A stretch of 7,272 nucleotides of DNA from JBGPIT01 sp041485125 (GTDB lineage Bacteria; Desulfobacterota; Binatia; UTPRO1). Made by a program: the position numbers and the translations under genes. Location of the stretch: the NCBI GenBank assembly GCA_041485125.1, contig JBGPIT010000263.1, forward strand, positions 1-7,272. Direction: 5' to 3'. Each line of letters starts with the position of its first letter. Position 1 is the stretch's first letter. The notes beneath the pieces were generated by a model. The model worked only from the letters and a program-made list of their open reading frames with translations. It had not been told where the DNA came from and did not search any database. Below are positions 1 to 5,510 of the stretch, piece by piece.

Positions 1-393
1 CGCGATGTCACGCGCGAGCTCGAACCCACCGACGGCGTTGTTCTCCGCGAAGTACCAGCGGCTCCCGACGGCGGGTCGGTAGAGCCACTCGTCGGCGGCA
101 TCCTCGATCACGTAGCAGAGGAAGCGCTGCACCGGTTCTGAGGGGAGTACGGCCGGCTCGGGAAAGCGCACCTCGAGGTGGTGGATCATGGCCGTCGAAT
201 CCCACATGAACTCGCGCGCGGGAGTCTCCACGACCGGCACACCACCCGGGAAGCCGGATGCCAAGGCCTCGGGGCTCACGCCTGGGAAACGGCGAAACAG
301 ACACGGGATCCCCTTGTAGTCGAGGTAGCCCGTCATCTTGCGGGTGAAGTACGACTGCATCATGCCGTGGACGCGATAGACGTTCGTTGCCAT
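1..393 (-). CDS. GST-like protein, N-terminal part (runs off the left edge)
   Basis: Reading leftward from ATG at 393-391 gives 131 codons with no stop, so the gene continues outside the window. The protein resembles a thioredoxin-fold glutathione S-transferase N-terminal domain. It has SYFTRKM at residues 14-20 where GSTs carry the active-site Ser/Cys, YKGIP at 26-30, a likely cis-Pro in GVPVVETP at 51-58, and WDSTAMIHHLE at 64-74 matching the glutathione gamma-glutamyl-binding 'ES/DS..I' segment. After about residue 85 the C-terminal helical domain begins (VQRFLCYVIEDAADEWLYRP). The same blocks occur in the same order in the gene at 506-1579, so the two are divergent paralogues. No Shine-Dalgarno sequence lies in front of the ATG. 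Substrate and true glutathione dependence are unknown; it could be a GST-fold protein without transferase activity. The start is supported by the alignment with the paralogue, where both have YR at residues 6-7. Confidence 0.85.
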   Translation of the reverse strand, partial: MATNVYRVHGMMQSYFTRKMTGYLDYKGIPCLFRRFPGVSPEALASGFPGGVPVVETPAREFMWDSTAMIHHLEVRFPEPAVLPSEPVQRFLCYVIEDAADEWLYRPAVGSRWYFAENNAVGGFELARDIA

Positions 394-508
394 GGAACCG
401 GGGCCTGACCTTACGCGAGCGTCGGCAGACATCCTGAGGACATTCCGCAATCATTCCGATATTTCCGCGCGGCTCATTGTCTGAATGTGGTAGCTTCCCC
501 GTTCCATG
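391..508. repeat. Inverted repeat spanning the start codons of both divergent GST genes
   Basis: The plus strand reads CATGGAACCGGGG at 391-403 and CCCCGTTCCATG at 497-508. The second is the reverse complement of the first except for one extra C. Each arm contains the ATG of one gene, so both genes start in the same sequence context, CCCCG(G)TTCCATG, with no Shine-Dalgarno motif in either. The arms are about 93 bp apart and bracket the direct-repeat array. This may be a remnant of an inverted duplication that created the pair, a paired operator, or a shared initiation signal. The sequence match is direct; its function is inference. Confidence 0.5.
430..467. promoter_or_regulatory. Candidate operator: 7-bp direct repeats with 11-bp period
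   Basis: CATCCTG (430-436), CATTCCG (441-447) and CATTCCG (452-458) are each separated by exactly 4 bp. A fourth similar word, ATTTCCG, lies slightly out of phase at 461-467. The segment is AT-richer than its surroundings and sits between two divergent start codons. PhoB and related winged-helix regulators are known to bind 7-bp direct repeats with 4-bp spacers, and a PhoB-type winged helix is encoded by the third gene (1583-4498). No convincing -35/-10 pair could be assigned to either gene. That this is the regulator's binding site is inference. Confidence 0.4.
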
Positions 509-1579
509 CATGCGCGTCCGTATCGCTTCTACGCGGCGGAGATGTCGTATTTCTCGGCGAAGGTCCGCCCGGCGTTGCGCTACAAGGGCGTGCATTTTCT
601 CGAGCTGCTCCCGGACTACCGTAACGTCATCCTGCCGCGCACCGGTCTCGCCTTCATTCCGGTGGTCGTGACGCCCGACGACGAGACCTGGCAGGACACC
701 AGCGAGATCCTCGACGTCCTCGAACGCCGCGTGCCGGTTCCGCCGCTCTACCCGACGACCCCCCTCCAACGGCTGGTCGCGTACCTCGTCGAGCTCTATG
801 CCGATGAGTTTTTGATCCTTCCGGCGATGCATTACCGCTGGGACTTTCCCGAGAGCGTTTGCAAGGCGCGTGCGGAGTTCGTGGCCGCATCCGAGACTCC
901 GGAGACGGCAAGCCGCTTCGCCGATCGCATGCAGGGCGCGCTACCGTTCCTCGGCGTCACGCCGGCGACGGTCCCGGCGATCGAAGCCCACACGCAGGAG
1001 CTGCTCGCGGCGCTCGACGCGCATCTCGCGACGCATCCCTACGTGCTCGGCGAGCGCATGTCGCTCGCCGACTGCGCGCTCATGGGTCCCCTCTACGCCC
1101 ATCTCTACCTCGACGCGGTACCCGGCCGATTGCTGCGCGACAGCGCGCCCCGCGTCTGCCGTTGGATCGAGCGCATGAACCACCCGGACCCTGAAGCACC
1201 CGGTGAGTGGCTCCCCGACGACGCTGTGGCCCCGACGTTGCGCCCACTGCTCGATCTCATCGGTCACGATGCGGTGCCGCTCATTCTCGACGGCATCCGC
1301 GCGTTCGAGACCTGGGCGGATGGCAGAGTCGCGGATGAGCCGCCGCGTGCCGTGGGCGGCCACGAGACACGTCTCCGCGGCGTCGCCGTTCAACGCGCTA
1401 CCAGCTCGTACACACCGTGGATGGTGCAGCGTCCGCTCGACGCGTACCGGGCGTTGACGCGCGAGGAGCGGGTGGCCGTCGATCGGGCGCTCGCCGGCAC
1501 GGGCTGCGACACATTGCTCGCGTACACGCCCCGCCATCGCGTCGGGAAGCGTCGCTTCAAGATCGTCCTCGAGGGCTGA
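506..1579 (+). CDS. GST-like protein with C-terminal extension
   Basis: This is a 357-residue protein. Residues 6-80 form a GST N-terminal thioredoxin-fold domain, with SYFSAKVRPAL at 14-24 (active-site Ser region), YKGVHFLEL at 26-34, a cis-Pro-type IPVVVTP at 51-57 and QDTSEILDVLE at 63-73. Residues about 85-225 form the GST helical domain, including the family hallmark LGERMSLADCALMGPLYAHL at 181-200 (N-capping box SLAD). Typical GSTs stop near 200-250 residues. This one continues for about 120 more, ending in a basic segment (RHRVGKRRFKIVLEG, 343-357) that I do not recognise as a named domain. It is paralogous to the divergent gene on the left. ATG 506 lacks a Shine-Dalgarno motif but gives the start that aligns with the paralogue. 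The stop codon is 3 bp before the regulator's GTG, so the two genes are probably cotranscribed. Substrate is unknown; conjugation or isomerisation with glutathione is the family role. Confidence 0.85.
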   Translation: MHARPYRFYAAEMSYFSAKVRPALRYKGVHFLELLPDYRNVILPRTGLAFIPVVVTPDDETWQDTSEILDVLERRVPVPPLYPTTPLQRLVAYLVELYADEFLILPAMHYRWDFPESVCKARAEFVAASETPETASRFADRMQGALPFLGVTPATVPAIEAHTQELLAALDAHLATHPYVLGERMSLADCALMGPLYAHLYLDAVPGRLLRDSAPRVCRWIERMNHPDPEAPGEWLPDDAVAPTLRPLLDLIGHDAVPLILDGIRAFETWADGRVADEPPRAVGGHETRLRGVAVQRATSSYTPWMVQRPLDAYRALTREERVAVDRALAGTGCDTLLAYTPRHRVGKRRFKIVLEG

Positions 1580-1582
1580 CGC

Positions 1583-4498
1583 GTGTCCTCTGGGTCGGAG
1601 CGAGATCAGTGGATCCGCTTTGGACCATTTGCGCTCGACGCAGCGAACGCGCGTCTCTACCGCGGTGACGAGGTCGTGGCCGTGCGCGGCAAGACGCTCG
1701 CGGTCCTGGAGTATCTGGCCGCCCGGCCCCGACAGCTGGTGACCAAGGACGAGCTGCTGAGAGAGCTCTGGCCGGAGGTACACGTCTCCGAGGACGTGCT
1801 GGTCGGCTGCGTGCGCGAATTGCGAACGATCTTCGGCGACACGCGCGGGGCCGCGCGATTCGTCGAGACCGTGTACCGCCGGGGCTATCGCTGGATCGCG
1901 GACGTCGAGCGAGCAGAGGTCAGCGGTCCGCAGCAGATCGATGCGATCGTGGATCTCTCCCGGCCAGCACCGATCTTCGTCGGACGTGAAGCCGACCTGG
2001 CGCAGCTCGAGCGGTGGTTCGAGGGCGCCGCAAGCGGTACGCGGCAAATGGTCTTCGTCAGCGGAGAGGCCGGGATCGGCAAGACGGCCCTGGTGGAGGG
2101 CTTCATCCGAGCGCTCGTTGGTCCGAATCCCACCCGATGCGAACGGGCAGCCGTCGTTGCTCGCGGGCAGTGCGTCGAGCACTACGGTCCGGCCGAGCCG
2201 TTCTTGCCAATCCTGGACGCGATGGAGCGGTTGTCTCGTCAACCGAGCAATGCGTGGGCGGCTTCGATCGTCGCGCGATGCCTCCCGGATGCCCTCCTGT
2301 CGCCGAAGGCATTGCCTTCGACCATGTCGTCCGCGGCCGGGATCATGCCTGAGCGCGCGGTGCGGCTGCTCGGCGGTGCTGTCGAAGCTCTCGCGGCCGA
2401 GCGGGTGCTCGTCCTCGTCCTGGAGGATCTGCACTGGAGTGATCCCTCCACGCTCGACGTGCTGTCCTACATCGCGCAACGTCCCGAGCCGTGTCGATTG
2501 ATGGTGCTCGCGACGTATCGACCAACCGACGCAATTCTCCGCCGCCACCCGCTGCGCGATCTCGAGCAGGAGCTGCGCGCCCACCAATGCAGCGTGCAAC
2601 TGCCGCTCGGCCGTCTGACGATGGATTCCCTTCAGCGCTGGCTCGACGCCTTGTGCGCTTCCCCACCGGAGGCGCTGGTCCAATGGTTGTACCGGCGCAC
2701 CGAGGGGCACCCGTTGTTCGTGAGCACGCTCTTCGAATCGCTGGTCGGGGCAGGACTGGTCGCGTGCAGTCACGGTGAGTGGAGCGTGCAGCCCCGCTAC
2801 GCCGAGTTCGGCGTGCCGGAGAGCCTACGCCTGATGATCGACCGGCAGGCGGAGCATCTCGACGACACCGACCGGCAGCTCCTGGAGGCTGCGAGCGCAG
2901 TCGGCACACCGTTTTCGGCGGCCAGCGTGGCCGCTGCCATCGAGCGGGATCTGATCTCCGTCGAAGCCCGCTGCGACCGGCTCGCGCGTGACGGTCATTT
3001 CGTTCGCGCCGCCGGCTCGACGGAGTGGCCGGACGGTACCGTGGCGGGTGCCTACGAGTTCATCCACGAGCTCTACCGGAGCACGCTCTACGCGCGCCTG
3101 TCGCCCGCCCACGCGCGACAGCTTCACCAACGCATCGGTCGCCGCCTCGAGCAAGGGTATGACGCCCGCACCGACGAAGTAGCGACGGAACTGGCGGGGC
3201 ACTTCGAGCGCAGCCGTGACGCGACACGCGCGGTGCGCTACCTGGAGACGGCGGCGTCGCAGTGCACGCAGCGTGGCGCACATCGCGAAGCCATTGCGGC
3301 CATCCGTCGTGCGCTCGAGGTGCTCGCGCTGCTGCCCGACACCGCGGAGCGCACTGATCGGATGCTTTTTCTGAATCTGCGACTCGGTGCATCGCTGCTG
3401 GTTGCGGAAGACTATGCGGACCCGGCGGTGCAGGCGGTGTTTCAGACCTGCCGGCAGCTTGCCGAGGAAGCTCAGGCGCTGCCGCCGCTGCTGACCGCTA
3501 TCGGCGGGTTGCACGCGTGCTACGCTGCTCGCGCCCAGCTTGCCGAGAGCGAAGCCATTGTCGCGCGCGTGGTCGACCTGGCCGAGCAACTACCAATTCC
3601 GCAAGCCAGGTTGATCGCATGCGCGTGCGCCGCTTGGTCGCAATGGAGCAAAGGAGAGCTTGCCAGGGCGCGTGAGAGTGCCATCGCGGCGATTGCTGCG
3701 CATACGGCCGAGCCAATTTCCTTTCCGGCCACCTTCGATGTCGTGAGCTACATGTTCGGCATCTCCGCGTTCATCGAAATGGCACTCGGCAACATCACCG
3801 CGGCGCGAGCGCGAGCGGAACAGGCGGACGCATGGTCACGCAAGACCGCGCGTCCTGTCGACCGGGCGACAGCTCTCGCGCTCATCGGCTTGCTCTACGC
3901 ATTCATGGACGACCCGGTGGCTGCTGCCGTGCATGCCGAGGAAGCGGCGACGGTTGCTGAGGAGCACGGATTCCGCCAGTGGCTGGCCGTTGGACGCATC
4001 ACCAAGGCGTGGGCCGGCGCCATCGAGAAGCGCACCGTCCGTTCGCTGGGCGACCTCGATGTCCGTATCGAGGAGTACACGCAGATGGGATTGCGGGCGA
4101 TCCTCTCCGCGTTGCTTTGCCTGGCGGCCGGCGCGCACCTACGAGCCGGTAAGAAACAGACCGCCTTGAAGATTCTCACCCGCGCCGAGGCGCACGTGCG
4201 TGACACCGGCGAGCGCTGGTACGAGCCCGAGCTGTACCGGCTGCGCGGCGAGATCGTGCAGGCGGAGGATCCATGCAAGGCCGAGGTGAGCTTTCAGGCC
4301 GCGATCGACGTCGCCCGCGCGCAAGGAGCGAAGCTCTGGGAGTTGCGGGCGACGCTTGGTCTCGCGACGCTGTGGAGACGGGAAAAGAAACGCGCGGCCG
4401 CACGCAAGCTCCTCGAGCCCATCGTGTCTGCATTCGCAGACGATGTCGACGCGCCCGACCTACGCGCGGCGCGCGCGCTGCGGGCATCGCTCGCGTGA
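1583..4498 (+). CDS. Winged-helix / AAA (STAND-type) ATPase / TPR transcriptional regulator
   Basis: This is a 971-residue multidomain protein, probably a cytoplasmic transcription regulator. Residues 10-108 are an OmpR/PhoB-type (Trans_reg_C) winged helix: IRFGPFALDAANARLYR, VTKDELLRELWPE, a recognition-helix region near 72-85, and the closing wing VETVYRRGYRW. From 132 (FVGREADLAQLERW) runs an AAA_16/STAND ATPase, with Walker A GEAGIGKT at 161-168, a Walker B-type strand VLVLVLEDLHWSD at 275-287, a sensor-like ATYRP at 310-314 and EGHPLFV at 374-380. From about 540 to the end it is helical and Ala/Leu/Glu-rich with TPR-like character (AERTDRMLFLNLRLGASL, ELARARESAIAAIAAH). In this class ATP and a ligand or partner sensed by the helical half are thought to switch DNA binding; the ligand here is unknown. 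The GTG start is the only one that keeps the full winged helix and lies 3 bp after the GST stop, suggesting translational coupling. It lacks any phosphoreceiver domain, so it is not a classical two-component response regulator. Confidence 0.9.
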   Translation: MSSGSERDQWIRFGPFALDAANARLYRGDEVVAVRGKTLAVLEYLAARPRQLVTKDELLRELWPEVHVSEDVLVGCVRELRTIFGDTRGAARFVETVYRRGYRWIADVERAEVSGPQQIDAIVDLSRPAPIFVGREADLAQLERWFEGAASGTRQMVFVSGEAGIGKTALVEGFIRALVGPNPTRCERAAVVARGQCVEHYGPAEPFLPILDAMERLSRQPSNAWAASIVARCLPDALLSPKALPSTMSSAAGIMPERAVRLLGGAVEALAAERVLVLVLEDLHWSDPSTLDVLSYIAQRPEPCRLMVLATYRPTDAILRRHPLRDLEQELRAHQCSVQLPLGRLTMDSLQRWLDALCASPPEALVQWLYRRTEGHPLFVSTLFESLVGAGLVACSHGEWSVQPRYAEFGVPESLRLMIDRQAEHLDDTDRQLLEAASAVGTPFSAASVAAAIERDLISVEARCDRLARDGHFVRAAGSTEWPDGTVAGAYEFIHELYRSTLYARLSPAHARQLHQRIGRRLEQGYDARTDEVATELAGHFERSRDATRAVRYLETAASQCTQRGAHREAIAAIRRALEVLALLPDTAERTDRMLFLNLRLGASLLVAEDYADPAVQAVFQTCRQLAEEAQALPPLLTAIGGLHACYAARAQLAESEAIVARVVDLAEQLPIPQARLIACACAAWSQWSKGELARARESAIAAIAAHTAEPISFPATFDVVSYMFGISAFIEMALGNITAARARAEQADAWSRKTARPVDRATALALIGLLYAFMDDPVAAAVHAEEAATVAEEHGFRQWLAVGRITKAWAGAIEKRTVRSLGDLDVRIEEYTQMGLRAILSALLCLAAGAHLRAGKKQTALKILTRAEAHVRDTGERWYEPELYRLRGEIVQAEDPCKAEVSFQAAIDVARAQGAKLWELRATLGLATLWRREKKRAAARKLLEPIVSAFADDVDAPDLRAARALRASLA

Positions 4499-4528
4499 TG
4501 GCGAGGACGGGTTTCCGGTCGCCCATCA
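4496..4528 (+). terminator. Hairpin starting at the regulator stop codon (weak terminator candidate)
   Basis: TGATGG at 4496-4501 can pair with CCATCA at 4523-4528. It extends inward with CGA/TCG after one bulged C, and the tip around GGGTTTCC (4509-4516) can close further. The stop codon itself is part of the stem. No T-tract follows, so this is not a standard intrinsic terminator. It may be a pause or RNA-stability element, or chance. Confidence 0.25.
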
Positions 4529-4544
4529 TGAGACCTTCGCGCCC

Positions 4545-4646
4545 ATGTGGCGGCGCGTGCTCATCGTACTGGGACTCGTATGTGCGGTGGTCGGCGGCGA
4601 AAGTCGGCGAACCTCCGCGAAGCCACACGTTGCGCTAAGACTCTGA
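4545..4646 (+). CDS. Possible short ORF with signal-peptide-like sequence
   Basis: ATG 4545 opens a 33-codon frame ending at TGA 4644-4646. Residues 1-18 (MWRRVLIVLGLVCAVVGG) have the positive N-terminus and hydrophobic core of a secretion signal, followed by a charged segment (ESRRTSAKPHVALRL). No clear Shine-Dalgarno motif precedes it. It could be a genuine tiny exported or membrane peptide. More likely it is the surviving N-terminus of a secreted protein whose body has been lost, since the fragment LAAQATCDRVVEVFGG appears in another frame about 70 bp downstream. No family is recognised. Confidence 0.2.
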   Translation: MWRRVLIVLGLVCAVVGGESRRTSAKPHVALRL

Positions 4647-4783
4647 AGTCACTCGAACTACACTGGCCTTTCCACCGCGCTCGTGCCGGCGCTCGTCGCC
4701 GTCGGCGCTCGCGGCGCAGGCCACGTGTGATCGCGTCGTTGAGGTTTTCGGCGGCGGCGAACCGGATCACGTCATCAAGCAAC

Positions 4784-4861
4784 GTACGGGCCGCGGAGCA
4801 TCACGAGGGTGGTCTCCCCGCCGTCGTCGAGCAGGAGTTCCGCGACTTCCTCAGGTGCGGC
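4784..4861 (+). pseudogene. Possible IS91-type transposase fragment (zinc-binding N-terminal region)
   Basis: In one plus frame, 26 codons read as VRAAEHHEGG then LPAVVEQEFRDFLRCG. The second part resembles the sequence just before the zinc-finger of IS91-family (Y2) transposases, commonly of the style 'GLPxFVExEFRxFLxCG'. The expected following block (GFARVRC... CxxC) is absent: downstream translation becomes Ser/Pro-rich in this frame and stops at 4973-4975. If real, it is a very short, heavily decayed remnant. The match is from memory of the family and is short enough to be coincidental. Confidence 0.3.
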
Positions 4862-4889
4862 GCCCCTTCGCGTTCGACTTCCCCTCCTG

Positions 4890-4912
4890 AAGCCGGGTTG
4901 CGCATCCGGCTT
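4890..4912. repeat. Small perfect hairpin, 7-bp stem and 9-nt loop
   Basis: AAGCCGG (4890-4896) is the exact reverse complement of CCGGCTT (4906-4912), with loop GTTGCGCAT between them. A second partial CCGGCT follows at 4914-4919. No T-run follows, so terminator function is doubtful. It lies in the decayed region and may be structural or chance. Confidence 0.3.
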
Positions 4913-5002
4913 TCCGGCTACGCACCGCCGGCGTCGTTGTGGCGCGTCTTGACGACGCCCGGCGAGCGCCCCTAGGGTTCGCGCTGCTGTCGCGGAGCAC
5001 CC

Positions 5003-5092
5003 GAGAGGCCCTTCATCCGCCCTGTGCTTGGGAAGTGCGAACGTCCGAGAAGGCGCGTTACGTTGAGCGGAGAGGCCAGAGAGGCCGTTCAT
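5003..5092. repeat. Short repeats of GAGAGGCC(N)TTCAT
   Basis: GAGAGGCC occurs at 5003-5010, 5070-5077 and 5079-5086. The last two form a 9-bp tandem. The first and third copies are followed by CTTCAT and GTTCAT, giving a 14-nt word, GAGAGGCCNTTCAT, repeated 76 bp apart. The repeats sit just upstream of where GH57-like coding similarity begins. They could be footprints of a rearrangement, but the motif is short and low in complexity. Confidence 0.35.
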
Positions 5093-5107
5093 GCCTACGA
5101 CCACTGA

Positions 5108-5510
5108 TCTGCGCGGGCGCGATACCGGTCGACGTTCATCCAGGAATACCTCGACCGCTTCGGTGCGCACGGCCGCGTCCGGGTGCGCACGGCGGCGTGG
5201 CACACTGGCTGGCATGACGGCCAGGGTTTCTTGCAGTGGACGCGCTCGGAAGCGCAGCGCCAGGCGTCCCCCTGTGGCAGAGCTGAGCGCGCGGTTGCAC
5301 GCGGCCGCGTCGACCGGACGCTCGCTCGCTGAGCTCGAGCCCGCGTACCATCGCATCCTGCGCGCCGAAACGAGCTGCAACTTCTTCCGGGGCGAAGCGT
5401 GGGTCGACCGCTGCCACCGCGACCTCGACGCGGCGGCCGAGGTCCTCGCGCACCTCGAGCGGGCTCCTGACGCCCGCGCCGCTCGCATGAAAGAACGTCG
5501 ACGTGCCTGA
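5108..5510 (+). pseudogene. GH57-like glycoside hydrolase C-terminal fragment, frameshifted
   Basis: Two adjacent frames together make one continuous protein segment. The first, 5108 to about 5266, includes FIQEYLDRFG, a segment RVRVRTAAWHTGWHDG and then QGFLQWTRSEAQRQA. The second, from about 5268 to the TGA at 5508-5510, includes VAELSARLHAA, ILRAETSCNFFRGEAWVDRC and HRDLDAAAEVLAHLE. Both resemble the C-terminal part of glycoside hydrolase family 57-type proteins, where a W-T-G-W-H block and an ETSC..WG-type block occur in this order; that assignment is from memory and tentative. Skipping one base in the TCCCCC run at 5267-5272 joins them. In the first frame a stop lies immediately upstream (TGA 5105-5107) and no N-terminal part is visible further left, so the gene is also 5'-truncated. 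The frameshift alone could be a sequencing error; the missing N-terminus could not. The 3' end overlaps the next gene's GTG start. Confidence 0.5.
5162..5198. repeat. Imperfect 17-bp direct repeat, 20-bp period
   Basis: GGTGCGCACGGCCGCGT (5162-5178) recurs as GGTGCGCACGGCGGCGT (5182-5198) with one mismatch. It lies inside the GH57-like fragment. The period of 20 is not a multiple of three, so a true duplication would have shifted the frame, yet the reading across it stays plausible (LDRFGAHGRVRVRTAAW). It may be a small tandem duplication or chance in GC-rich coding sequence. Confidence 0.4.

Larger units (their letters stand above)
4499..5107. other. Gene-poor, apparently decayed region
   Basis: This stretch of roughly 600 bp lies between the regulator and the broken GH57-like gene. 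No frame carries a protein with sustained family resemblance. Plus-strand frames have Arg/Ser/Pro-rich translations interrupted by stops, and the longer minus-strand frame (5488 to 4775) shows no domain I recognise. What it does contain is listed separately: a 33-codon signal-like ORF, a possible IS91-type transposase scrap, a small hairpin and a short repeated motif. Another fragment worth noting is the frame-1 stretch around 4710-4790, which reads LAAQATCDRVVEVFGGGEP and looks like the start of a mature secreted protein, but it has no start codon and soon degenerates. I saw no tRNA or CRISPR repeat. Confidence 0.6.

Noticed and set aside
465..472. CCGCGCGG palindrome in the GST intergenic region
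   Set aside because: It is only 8 bp of pure G/C, expected often by chance at this base composition.
8..832. 274-codon open frame on the minus strand covering both GST starts
   Set aside because: It is out of frame with the leftward GST gene and antisense to the rightward one; the two homologous GST readings are much better supported.
941..2773. 610-codon open frame on the minus strand
   Set aside because: It is fully antisense to the C-terminal half of the GST-like gene and the winged-helix/ATPase gene, both with clear motifs. Its composition (Arg/His/Glu/Asp-rich, no domain) is typical of antisense frames in GC-rich genes.
4498..4638. 46-codon ORF whose ATG overlaps the regulator stop (TGATG)
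   Set aside because: The overlap suggests coupling, but the peptide is rich in Arg/Ser/Pro with no recognisable feature, and the frame is open upstream by chance inside the regulator gene.
4775..5488. 237-codon minus-strand frame over the gene-poor region
   Set aside because: It is Arg/Ala/Ser-rich without domain features and is antisense to the GH57-like motifs. The C-terminal stretch EEVAELLLDDGGETTLVMLRG looks somewhat protein-like, but the same bases also give the IS91-like reading on the other strand, so neither is decisive.
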